Origin: Acidobacteriota bacterium
Lineage (GTDB): Bacteria > Acidobacteriota > Terriglobia > Terriglobales > Acidobacteriaceae
Reading direction: 5' to 3'
DNA: 7,362 nt
Assembly (NCBI GenBank): GCA_003224835.1
Contig: QHZX01000091.1
Coordinates: forward strand, 1-7,362
Positions 1 through 6,737 of this stretch are shown one piece after another (the stretch's first letter is position 1; each line of letters opens with the position of its first letter). The notes below the pieces were generated by a model. It did not search any database and was not told where the DNA came from. It was given only the letters and a program-made list of their open reading frames with translations. Made by a program: the position numbers and the translations under genes.

Positions 1-340
1 CCAAAGCCAATGTTGATTGATTGGATCCCAATTTGTTTCCCGCAAAATCATGCATTCCGCTGAAAGTAGGGTACGTCCCAGTAAAAATCACCGTGTGGGA
101 AGGAAGCGTCACCGGCACCGCAGTGTACGCTCGCTGGAAGCGAATGCCATCGGCGGCGAGTGCGTCGATATTTGGAGTGTGAATCTGCTTGTAGCCGTAG
201 CAACCCAGGTGATCGGGCCGCAGCGTATCAATAGTTATTACGACAACGTTAAACGCCTTTGGAGCCGGTCCAGACGCAGGCAATGTTGTTGAGATCAGGA
301 GCTGGACCAGCAGAATTACGGCACAGCGGAAGAGGGGCAT
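1..340 (-). CDS. Exported sulfatase-fold (alkaline phosphatase superfamily) protein, N-terminal part only
   Basis: The reading frame is open from an ATG at 340 to the window edge (113 codons); the 3' part lies outside. Residues 1-24 form a signal sequence with a hydrophobic core (AVILLVQLLIS). From residue 31 the start of a sulfatase domain (PF00884 type) is visible: the metal-binding Asp in ITIDTLRPDH (D38), then CYGYKQIHTPNIDALAADGIRF, then the nucleophile-site segment VTLPSH. Canonical sulfatases have C/S-x-P-S-R there, whereas this protein has T78-L-P-S-H, so formylglycine cannot form. The T-x-P-x-H pattern is closer to the Thr nucleophile of NPP phosphodiesterases. About 41 of 69 residues (31-99) match the divergent neighbour starting at 412, so the two are paralogues. 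By analogy the missing part may carry TPRs, but this cannot be seen. The start codon is the first ATG ahead of the signal sequence. Export and fold are well supported; substrate unknown. Confidence 0.9.
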   Translation of the reverse strand, partial: MPLFRCAVILLVQLLISTTLPASGPAPKAFNVVVITIDTLRPDHLGCYGYKQIHTPNIDALAADGIRFQRAYTAVPVTLPSHTVIFTGTYPTFSGMHDFAGNKLGSNQSTLAL

Positions 341-352
341 TGCAATTCCGAA

Positions 353-358
353 ATTATA
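353..358 (-). promoter_or_regulatory. Possible -10 box for the leftward sulfatase-fold gene
   Basis: On the minus strand this is a perfect TATAAT, 12 bp upstream of the ATG at 340. Initiation from it would leave a leader of only about 6 nt, so the transcript would be nearly leaderless; only a weak GGA precedes the start codon. No good -35 box lies at 16-18 bp. It may be a chance match. Confidence 0.35.
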
Positions 359-367
359 TCCCAGCTT

Positions 368-392
368 TTGGCGCGCGGCTTGGTTGGCGCGC
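368..392. repeat. Pair of 9-bp direct repeats in the divergent intergenic region
   Basis: TTGGCGCGC occurs at 368-376 and again at 384-392, start-to-start distance 16 bp, inside the 71-bp gap between the two divergent sulfatase-fold genes. The location would suit a shared regulator binding site, but there is no direct evidence. No convincing sigma-70 promoter for the rightward gene is visible in this gap. Confidence 0.4.
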
Positions 393-411
393 TGTGCTAG
401 TCTCAACTGAA

Positions 412-2376
412 ATGAAGGCGAGGCACATCCTACTTGCCCTTTATGTGATGTCTCCAGGTTTTGTGTCGAATGCGCAGACACATTCGAAGACATCTCAGCC
501 GAATGTCTTCCTTATCACCATTGACACGCTTCGTGCCGACCACGTGCATTGCTACGGATACAAAGATATTCGAACTCCGGCCCTCGACAGCCTGGCGAAA
601 GACGGCATTCGTTTCGCTCACGCGTTTACTCCTAGTCCCATCACAAATACTTCACATACGACAATTTTGACCGGCCTGCTTCCGAGCTCGCATGGGGTCA
701 CGGATTTCGCCGTTCCGCTATCGTCCTTGCATGCGACGTGGGCCGAATTGCTCAAAGGTAATGGTTTCCACACCGCTGCTTTCATTGGCGCGGTCATTCT
801 GGACAGTCATTCGCTGGCGCCGGGCCTGGATCGCGGTTTTGATTTTTACGACAACTTTCCTGATAACTTGCCATCACAAGTTCATTGGGGGCGAGTGGAA
901 CGGCGCGGCATGGATGTCGCCGCACGTGCGGAAAAATGGCTGACAGCGCATCCGGGCGGCGCTCATTTTGTCTGGGTTCACCTCTACGATCCACATGACC
1001 CTTACCAGCCGCCGCCACCTTATTCGCAGACTTATAAGGGCCGACTCTATGACGGAGAGGTCGCATATGCCGATTCGGCGCTGGGAAATTTTCTCGAATA
1101 TTTAAAGAAACGAGGATGGTACGAGAACTCAATTGTGATTATCGTCGGAGACCATGGCGAAGGCTTGGGCCAGCACGGCGAGGAAACACACGGGATTTTT
1201 CTCTACGACTCAACTACGCATGTGCCACTGATCATAAAATTACCTGGCAATATGGGCTCTGGAAAAGTGGTTAATGCACAAGTCCGCACTACTGACATTC
1301 TTCCCACGGTTGTCGATTTGGTCGGCATTCAAACGAGTACCAAATTTGACGGTGAATCTCTAAAGCCGTTAATCGGCGGAGACGTACCAGATGCCCGCGT
1401 TGCATTCGGAGAGACAGATTACCCCTTGCGCTTCGGATGGGCACCCTTGCGTTCGGTGCGAGAACCGGGATTCAAATTCATTGAAGCGCCGCGTCCAGAG
1501 TTGTACGCCCTGCAAGAGGACCCCGGCGAAGTGCACAACACCTATGCTCCATGGGACCGCACGGTGCAGAAGGCGCGCGCGATGCTGGCGGAGTTAAGAG
1601 CGAAAATGCCGGCTCCAGTACCGTCATCTGCCACCGTACCTCAGGGCACAGTTAATGAACTAAAGGCCTTGGGTTATTTAGGGCGTGCCGACGTTGGCAG
1701 TTCAACCAATGTTCCTGAGCCTTCGCTTTTGCCTGATCCTAAGGACAAAATTCAGGAAGCGAACCTGCTGCACACGGCAATGATGGCCGGAGAAGACAAT
1801 CGTCCCTCTGACGCGCGCGCCGCCTTGGAAAAAGTTCTCCAGCTTGATCCGAAATCCCCCACTGCCCTGCGGCAAATCGGCGAACTGGAATTGAAGGCAG
1901 GCGATTATGCTGAGGCCGCTGGGCATCTGCGAACTGCGCGGGAGATTCGTCCTGACGATGCGACGGCTGCTTATGATGAGGGGCAGGCGCGAGAAAAGCT
2001 GGGTGATTTTTTGGGAGCCCGGGAGGCCTTGCAAACCAGTCTTAAACGTACGCCAGGACAACTGCCGGCGCGCCTGCTGTTGGGCCGAGTCTACCTCGAA
2101 TTAAAGGACCCAAAATCTGCCGAGGACCAGTTCGAGGCCGCGACACTCCTGGATTCTAAAAACCTTCACGCGCAGCTCGGAGTAGCGCAGGCGAAAATTG
2201 CGGAAGGAAATCAGAGCGCCACTATCGAGAATCTAAAATCCCTGGCGGCCTCGCATCCCAAAAATCCGCAAATCTTCGATCTTCTCGCAGAAGCTTACCG
2301 GAGCATGGGGCAGAACCAGGATGCCATCCGAGCCGAAAGTCGGGCAAAAGCTCTTCGGGGCAATACCAACAAATAA
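412..2376 (+). CDS. Exported sulfatase-fold hydrolase with C-terminal TPR domain
   Basis: A 654-residue protein, predicted to act in the periplasm or outside the cell. The ATG at 412 is chosen because a signal sequence follows directly (MKARHILLALYVMSPGFVSNA). The frame is open upstream to 259, but that stretch is unlike any signal sequence and overlaps the divergent gene. No clear Shine-Dalgarno precedes 412. Residues 31-380 form a sulfatase (PF00884-type) domain: metal Asp D38 in ITIDTLRADH, nucleophile-site segment T78-N-T-S-H82, VHLYDPHDPY at 189-198, metal pair D247-H248 in GDHGEGLGQHGEE, and a terminal LYALQEDPGEVHN segment. Residues 465-650 are tetratricopeptide repeats with an exact 34-residue period: the residues ending successive helices fall at P480, P514, P548, S582 and P616. 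The catalytic Cys/Ser of sulfatases is Thr and the motif Arg is His, so classical formylglycine sulfatase activity is unlikely; a phosphoesterase role is inferred. The TPRs suggest a protein partner. It is convergent with the next gene, 26 bp apart. Confidence 0.92.
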   Translation: MKARHILLALYVMSPGFVSNAQTHSKTSQPNVFLITIDTLRADHVHCYGYKDIRTPALDSLAKDGIRFAHAFTPSPITNTSHTTILTGLLPSSHGVTDFAVPLSSLHATWAELLKGNGFHTAAFIGAVILDSHSLAPGLDRGFDFYDNFPDNLPSQVHWGRVERRGMDVAARAEKWLTAHPGGAHFVWVHLYDPHDPYQPPPPYSQTYKGRLYDGEVAYADSALGNFLEYLKKRGWYENSIVIIVGDHGEGLGQHGEETHGIFLYDSTTHVPLIIKLPGNMGSGKVVNAQVRTTDILPTVVDLVGIQTSTKFDGESLKPLIGGDVPDARVAFGETDYPLRFGWAPLRSVREPGFKFIEAPRPELYALQEDPGEVHNTYAPWDRTVQKARAMLAELRAKMPAPVPSSATVPQGTVNELKALGYLGRADVGSSTNVPEPSLLPDPKDKIQEANLLHTAMMAGEDNRPSDARAALEKVLQLDPKSPTALRQIGELELKAGDYAEAAGHLRTAREIRPDDATAAYDEGQAREKLGDFLGAREALQTSLKRTPGQLPARLLLGRVYLELKDPKSAEDQFEAATLLDSKNLHAQLGVAQAKIAEGNQSATIENLKSLAASHPKNPQIFDLLAEAYRSMGQNQDAIRAESRAKALRGNTNK

Positions 2377-2402
2377 ATCTCGACAGATCCGACACCAGAA
2401 CG

Positions 2403-3629
2403 CTATTTCTTCGCAACCTTGCTGTCGCCTGACTCGAAAATCTGCGTCAGCACGTGTCCGCGCATCTGTTCCGGCTGTGCGATGCCGTAGATGTGCAGGA
2501 TAGTCGGCGCAACGTCGTACACTGACGCTTCGAAACCCATCAGTCGGAGATCGTGTTTGATTCCCGGTCCCATCGCGAAAAACGATCCTGGTACATCATC
2601 GCCGTCGGCAAAGTCGTGCTTGGCAATTACCGGCGTGGTCTTCTCGTGATCCATGTGGGCGTGCGGATCAGTTTCTTCGAACTCGCGCAGCGGTTTGATT
2701 CCATGATCAGACACGATGATTACATATGTGTTGTCGTCGATGTTGTTCAACACGGTGCCCAGCACCTTGTCGAAACCAATGTATTGATTGGGGAAAGCAT
2801 CCGAACGGACGCCATTAATTTTTGGATTGTAACCCACATTATAAGGAGCTATCGGGTACAGCCAATGCCCGGTGCGGTCTTCGCACGATTGCGCCAACCA
2901 GGTGAAATCGGTTGGATGGTTCTTCAGGAGATAGTCAAATAGCTTGGTCTGTTGTTCGCGGATCACATCCACTCGCTTCAGCCATGAATCGATCACCTCC
3001 GCCTCGTGTCCTCTCAATTGCTCGGCCGAGGGCATGCGTTCGCAATCAATGTAGAAATCGCCGACATTTTTTAGCAGTTCCGGTTTCATGCTCTCCGGAT
3101 AAACCGCTGCTCCACCCTCCACCTCCGACAGCTTGGGCGCGCACAGGACGCCGTCTTCGCAATTCTTGCCGCGCGTCAGCATCCCGCTGATCATGTAACC
3201 GTTGACCGGCATGACAGGAAACGTTGCTGGCACATTCGCCATGCCGACAGATACGTCGTGCTTGGAAAGAATTGACCAGATCGGTTCCTCTTTTAGCATG
3301 TTGGTATTGGCGGTTATGCCGCCTACGAGAAACCCGGTTACGCCGTGTTCCTCGGGTTTGGTACTTGTAAATATGGTCGAATAAACTCGTGGGCAATTGG
3401 GAGAGCTTACCGTTCGCAGCTTGCCATAAGCGCCCTTTTTAATGACCTTCGCCAAATTCGGCATGTCTCCTTTGAGCAGCAGAGGCCGAATGACGTCGAG
3501 TTCCATGCCATTCACCCCGATGACCACTACGTGGGGCTTCGGCTTGGAGGTGCTTTGGGTCTGACCAGCTAACGGAAACGTTAAGGATAAGCAGATGATG
3601 GCGGCTAACAGAGTAAAACGCGGGCCCAT
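2403..3629 (-). CDS. Exported type I phosphodiesterase/nucleotide pyrophosphatase-like protein
   Basis: A 408-residue protein with a signal sequence at residues 1-22 (FTLLAAIICLSLTFPLAG), so exported. The ATG at 3629 has a good Shine-Dalgarno, AGAGAGG at 3636-3642, six bases upstream. The body matches the alkaline phosphatase superfamily branch PF01663: VVVIGVNGME at 34-43, GDMPNLAKVIKKGAYG at 54-69, STKPEEHGVTGF at 89-100, a D251-R-T-G-H255 metal pair, VIIVSDHG with D308-H309, and FFAMGPGIKHD at 351-361. Several positions are unusual. The first metal Asp (normally in a D-G motif) is Asn (N40, codon AAT), the nucleophile position aligned by eye is Cys (C79, in NCPRVYSTIFTS), and the late metal His seems to be Asp (D344). 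The last two depend on manual alignment. It could be an enzyme with altered chemistry or a binding protein. An intact frame with a good start argues against a pseudogene. It is divergent from the prolyl oligopeptidase gene. Confidence 0.9.
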   Translation of the reverse strand: MGPRFTLLAAIICLSLTFPLAGQTQSTSKPKPHVVVIGVNGMELDVIRPLLLKGDMPNLAKVIKKGAYGKLRTVSSPNCPRVYSTIFTSTKPEEHGVTGFLVGGITANTNMLKEEPIWSILSKHDVSVGMANVPATFPVMPVNGYMISGMLTRGKNCEDGVLCAPKLSEVEGGAAVYPESMKPELLKNVGDFYIDCERMPSAEQLRGHEAEVIDSWLKRVDVIREQQTKLFDYLLKNHPTDFTWLAQSCEDRTGHWLYPIAPYNVGYNPKINGVRSDAFPNQYIGFDKVLGTVLNNIDDNTYVIIVSDHGIKPLREFEETDPHAHMDHEKTTPVIAKHDFADGDDVPGSFFAMGPGIKHDLRLMGFEASVYDVAPTILHIYGIAQPEQMRGHVLTQIFESGDSKVAKK

Positions 3630-3670
3630 TGGAGACCTCTCTTCAGGAGCTAACGAACTTCTTGGGCATG

Positions 3671-3676
3671 ATTATA
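3671..3676 (-). promoter_or_regulatory. Candidate -10 box for the phosphodiesterase-like gene
   Basis: Perfect TATAAT on the minus strand, 41 bp upstream of the ATG at 3629, giving a plausible leader of about 35 nt that includes the ribosome binding site. No good -35 hexamer is found at 16-18 bp; that place is occupied by the palindrome at 3687-3700, so activation or repression at that site is possible. Confidence 0.5.
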
Positions 3677-3686
3677 CGGCACGATT

Positions 3687-3700
3687 GTGCAGGCCTGCAC
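3687..3700. promoter_or_regulatory. Perfect 14-bp palindrome, candidate operator
   Basis: GTGCAGG followed at once by its exact reverse complement CCTGCAC. It lies in the 123-bp gap between the divergent phosphodiesterase-like and prolyl oligopeptidase genes. It covers the -35 region of the leftward -10 box at 3671-3676 and lies just upstream of the rightward extended -10 at 3715-3723. A dimeric regulator could act on both genes from here. The symmetry is seen directly; the function is inferred. Confidence 0.45.
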
Positions 3701-3714
3701 CCCAGCTCGGTTTT

Positions 3715-3723
3715 TGCTAACCT
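3715..3723 (+). promoter_or_regulatory. Possible extended -10 promoter for the prolyl oligopeptidase gene
   Basis: TGCTAACCT matches the TGn-TAnnnT form of an extended -10 element, 29 bp upstream of the ATG at 3753, predicting a leader of about 23 nt. No good -35 is seen, which is tolerated by extended -10 promoters. An overlapping TATGTT at 3723-3728 is an alternative -10. Confidence 0.35.
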
Positions 3724-3752
3724 ATGTTCGCTCCCATTCACACGAGGTGATT

Positions 3753-5837
3753 ATGTCAGGAGGCAGCCGCTTGCTTCTACTGGTTCTCTTCTCTTTTCTA
3801 TTCATCGTCACAGTTTTCGCGGATGACGCGCATGTGGCGCCTTCACCGATTACGGGCCCTCCTCCGGCTGACAAGAAGCCGGTTGAAGAAATTCTTCACG
3901 GCCATAAGATCACCGACCCCTACCGCTGGCTGGAAGATGCGAAGAGTCCGGATACACAAAAGTGGGTGGGGAAAGAACTTAGCTACACTCGCAGCATCCT
4001 GGATCCGCTGCCCGGAAGAAACGAGTTGCACGAGCGCTTAGAGAAGCTGCTATCGATCGGCAATATTTCAGCGCCTCAGATTGGCGGCCAATATTACTTT
4101 TATACAAAACGTGAGGGCACGCAGAATCAGCCCGTGCTCCTGGTCCGCGACGGTTTGCTGGGTAAAGACCGTGTCTTGGTCGATGTGAATGCGCTCGCGC
4201 CAGACGGAACCATTGCTCTCGACTGGTGGGCACCTTCGGAAGATGGAAAGTATGTAGCGTACGGCACCTCGCCGAGCGGTTCTGAAATCAGTACGCTGCG
4301 GGTTATCGAAACCGAAACCGGTAAGTTGCTCCCGGATGCGATTGAGAGAACTCGCGCCGCCAGCATCGCCTGGAAGGTGGACGATTCCGGCTTCTACTAC
4401 ACGCGTTATCCGAAGAAGGGGGAAGTTGCAGAGGGACAGGAAAATTACAATCGGCATGCTTTTTACCACGCGCTCGGATCTGACCCCGCGAAGGACCCGC
4501 TGATTTTTGGCGAGGGCCGCGATCCACAGGACTGGCCTGACGTTGACATTTCAAATGATGGCCGCTGGCTTCTAATTACTGTCGAGCAAGGTTGGACGAA
4601 GAGCGAACTCTACTTGCAGGACTTGAAAGCCGGCACGGCGCCAGTTCGCATCACTGAGGGGAAAGAGTTTCTTTATGGCGGCCAGATCGTAAATGGAAAA
4701 ATCTACATCACGACCAACGAAGACTCTCCTAGATATCGGACATTCGTTGCGGATACAGGCTCTCCGTCCCGCTCAAGTTGGAAGGAAATAATCCCGCAAA
4801 GCGACGCCATTCTTCAGGGAGCCATGGTTGTCAATGGACTTCTCCTTGCGCAATATGAGCAGAATGCCAGCTCCCAACTGAAATTATTCGATACGCATGG
4901 CAAACCGCTCGGCGATGTTAAATTGCCAGCGATCGGAAGCGTATTTGGCCTCGGTGGCAAATGGAACCGTAAGGAGGCCTTCTTCGCGTTTCATTCCTTC
5001 ACCATTCCAGATTCCATTTATCAGATTGATCTGAATGGCCGTGGCACTTCACTGTGGAGCAAAGTTGAGGCGCCGGGAATCAATCCGGATCGGTACGAAG
5101 TCAATCAGGTCTGGTTTAAGTCTAAGGACGGCACACGCGTGCCGATGTTCGTGTTTCATAAAAAAGGGCTTGTGCTCGACGGAAAGACTCCAACGCTGCT
5201 CACGGCCTATGGCGGTTTTAACGTCAGTCTTACTCCTAACTTTCTGGGGGAACGCTACCTTTGGCTGGAGCACGGTGGCGTGTTCGCGGTCGCAAATTTG
5301 CGGGGCGGCGCCGAATACGGGGAAGCCGAATATCTGATCGCGCAGAAATACACTGATAAAGATCACCTCGCGATCCGGGGCGGCTCGAACGGTGGATTAC
5401 TCATGGGCGCCGCGCTAACGCAAAGACCGGACCTATTTCGCGCTGTGATCTGTCAGGTTCCATTGCTCGACATGTTGCGCTATCAAAATTTTCAGATTGC
5501 CAAGCTCTGGGTCCCTGAGTACGGATCGTCGGATGATCCTAAACAGTTCGAATGGCTGTATGCGTACTCGCCTTATCATCACGTGCAGGCCGGCGAGGAG
5601 TATCCCGCGATTCTCTTTATGACCGCCGATACCGACACTCGCGTTGATCCTATGCATGCGAAGAAGATGGCGGCACTGATGCAGGCAGAAGCGGCCAACG
5701 GTCGCAGCCGGGAGCGTCCGATTCTGTTGCGCATCGACACCAAAGCCGGCCACGGTGCTGGTAAACCGATCGCCAAACAGGTTGAAGATCTGACTGACAT
5801 CTATTCATTTTTGTTTTGGCAATTGGGAATGAAGTAG
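3753..5837 (+). CDS. Exported prolyl oligopeptidase (S9A family) with an internal in-frame deletion
   Basis: A 694-residue protein. S9A enzymes cleave short peptides after proline. The ATG at 3753 is chosen over the in-frame ATG at 3687 because GAGGTGA (3744-3750) sits just upstream and a signal sequence follows (LLLLVLFSFLFIVTVFA, cleavage likely before DDAHV). An N-terminal segment with ITDPYRWLED at 53-62 leads into the beta-propeller region (about 100-430), then the alpha/beta-hydrolase domain. The catalytic triad is complete: S545 in GGSNGG, D628 in DTDTRVD, H667 in KAGHGAGKP; the Asp-His spacing of 39 equals that recalled for porcine prolyl oligopeptidase. The odd point is at residues 518-531, which read GGAEYGE then AEYLIAQ. 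In the family about 21 residues (W-H-x-x-G...K-Q-N-x-F-D-D-F) stand between these two blocks. E524 to S545 is therefore 21 residues instead of about 42. The frame is kept, but the loss removes a helix from the catalytic domain and may impair folding or activity. Confidence 0.93.
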   Translation: MSGGSRLLLLVLFSFLFIVTVFADDAHVAPSPITGPPPADKKPVEEILHGHKITDPYRWLEDAKSPDTQKWVGKELSYTRSILDPLPGRNELHERLEKLLSIGNISAPQIGGQYYFYTKREGTQNQPVLLVRDGLLGKDRVLVDVNALAPDGTIALDWWAPSEDGKYVAYGTSPSGSEISTLRVIETETGKLLPDAIERTRAASIAWKVDDSGFYYTRYPKKGEVAEGQENYNRHAFYHALGSDPAKDPLIFGEGRDPQDWPDVDISNDGRWLLITVEQGWTKSELYLQDLKAGTAPVRITEGKEFLYGGQIVNGKIYITTNEDSPRYRTFVADTGSPSRSSWKEIIPQSDAILQGAMVVNGLLLAQYEQNASSQLKLFDTHGKPLGDVKLPAIGSVFGLGGKWNRKEAFFAFHSFTIPDSIYQIDLNGRGTSLWSKVEAPGINPDRYEVNQVWFKSKDGTRVPMFVFHKKGLVLDGKTPTLLTAYGGFNVSLTPNFLGERYLWLEHGGVFAVANLRGGAEYGEAEYLIAQKYTDKDHLAIRGGSNGGLLMGAALTQRPDLFRAVICQVPLLDMLRYQNFQIAKLWVPEYGSSDDPKQFEWLYAYSPYHHVQAGEEYPAILFMTADTDTRVDPMHAKKMAALMQAEAANGRSRERPILLRIDTKAGHGAGKPIAKQVEDLTDIYSFLFWQLGMK

Positions 5838-5841
5838 GTTG

Positions 5842-5905
5842 TAGATTTCAGATTGCGACCAGGGACTCACAAATCTCAAATCTACAATCTGAAATCTCAA
5901 ATCTA
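5842..5905. repeat. Heptanucleotide (AAATCTN) tandem array with an inverted copy
   Basis: Positions 5871-5905 are five consecutive 7-bp units: AAATCTC, AAATCTA, CAATCTG, AAATCTC, AAATCTA. The pair of units AAATCTCAAATCTA therefore occurs twice (5871-5884 and 5892-5905). At 5842-5855 two units lie in the opposite direction, so AGATTTCAGATTG (5843-5855) is exactly complementary to CAATCTGAAATCT (5885-5897), with a 29-base loop. The array fills almost the whole gap between the prolyl oligopeptidase stop and the mutM start. A run of T after the stem is lacking, so it is not a classical intrinsic terminator. It could be a dispersed intergenic repeat or an mRNA structure; which is unknown. Confidence 0.85.
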
Positions 5906-5915
5906 ATTTAATCTT

Positions 5916-6737
5916 ATGCCCGAGCTTCCCGAAGTCGAGACTATTGCCCGCGGTCTTGACAAGCGCGTCACTGGAGCTGTGATCGAGTCGGTATGGCTAG
6001 GCTCGAAACCTGAGCCGCTCAAGTCATCTGCTGCAGAAATTGCCGCTGCTCTGCAATCGAGGACCATTGCTGGCGTGCGACGCGTAGGCAAGCACATCGT
6101 GTTTGACCTCCAGTCTTCGAAGAATGGCACTGTCGCTCATTCGGAATCGCAGTGGATCGTCCACCTCGGAATGACCGGAAGTTTGCGGATCTTTTCAGCG
6201 GACGAGGATATTGAAAAGCATACCCATGCGGTTTTGCGGCTTAACTCCGGACGCGAATTGCGGTTCGTCGATCCCCGCCGCTTTGGCCGGCTTAGCGTAA
6301 TCGAAAGATTTGAAGCTCCTGGCGCGGAACCGCTTCAAGTTAAGTTCGACGATTTCGTCGCGTTATTCCGCCGCCGCAAAACTCCGATCAAAAGTGCCTT
6401 GCTCAACCAAAAGCTTCTAAGTGGAGTCGGCAATATATATGCTGACGAAGCTTTGTTCCGAGCTGGCATCCGGCCCAGAAGACGCGCGGCCTCCCTCACC
6501 CGCGACGAATTACACAAATTACATTCAGCGCTAAAGAAGGTTCTGAAAGAAGCCATCCGGCTTGGCGGCTCGAGTATTTCGGATTACGTGGATGCCGATG
6601 GTGGAGAAGGTTTTTTCCAACTGAAGCACCGAGTTTATGGACGCGAAGCCAAGGCATGCCTGGTGTGCAAGGCTCCGATCAAACGCATAGTTATTGCGGG
6701 ACGTAGCAGCCACTACTGCCCCCATTGTCAGAAATGA
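5916..6737 (+). CDS. mutM: Formamidopyrimidine-DNA glycosylase (Fpg/MutM)
   Basis: A 273-residue cytoplasmic base-excision repair enzyme that removes oxidised purines such as 8-oxoguanine and formamidopyrimidines, then nicks the abasic site by beta/delta-elimination. The length is usual for the family. The start is fixed by the N-terminus MPELPEVETI: P2 is the Schiff-base nucleophile and E3 the catalytic acid. K59 (RVGKHIVF) is the conserved lysine. M86 (HLGMTG), R121 and F123 (DPRRFG) match the residues that fill the gap left by the flipped base. K158, in PIKSALLNQK, and GVGNIYADEALF at 170-181 belong to the helix-two-turn-helix region. A C-terminal zinc finger uses C248, C251, C268 and C271, with R263 in the AGRSSHYCPHC hairpin. 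Nothing essential appears missing. It follows the prolyl oligopeptidase gene by 78 bp in the same direction, but the repeat array lies between and no Shine-Dalgarno is visible before the ATG, so co-transcription is uncertain. Functionally it is unrelated to its neighbours. Confidence 0.98.
   Translation: MPELPEVETIARGLDKRVTGAVIESVWLGSKPEPLKSSAAEIAAALQSRTIAGVRRVGKHIVFDLQSSKNGTVAHSESQWIVHLGMTGSLRIFSADEDIEKHTHAVLRLNSGRELRFVDPRRFGRLSVIERFEAPGAEPLQVKFDDFVALFRRRKTPIKSALLNQKLLSGVGNIYADEALFRAGIRPRRRAASLTRDELHKLHSALKKVLKEAIRLGGSSISDYVDADGGEGFFQLKHRVYGREAKACLVCKAPIKRIVIAGRSSHYCPHCQK

Noticed and set aside
17..292. Plus-strand open frame of 91 codons
   Set aside because: It is antisense to the left-edge sulfatase-fold gene, rich in Arg/Ser, with no ribosome binding site or recognisable domain.
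259..411. N-terminal extension of the sulfatase-fold/TPR gene to an upstream in-frame ATG at 259
   Set aside because: It would overlap the start of the divergent gene, its translation is not like a signal sequence, and a clean signal sequence starts at 412.
2377..2402. Bidirectional terminator between the convergent genes
   Set aside because: The 26-bp gap shows no stem-loop or T tract on either strand.
2553..2942. Plus-strand open frame of 129 codons
   Set aside because: Antisense shadow of the phosphodiesterase-like gene, whose domain motifs are clear on the other strand.
3687..3752. Longer start for the prolyl oligopeptidase at 3687
   Set aside because: The ATG at 3753 has a strong ribosome binding site and a signal sequence follows it; the upstream part covers the palindrome and promoter region.
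4068..4469. Minus-strand open frame of 133 codons
   Set aside because: Antisense shadow inside the prolyl oligopeptidase beta-propeller region.
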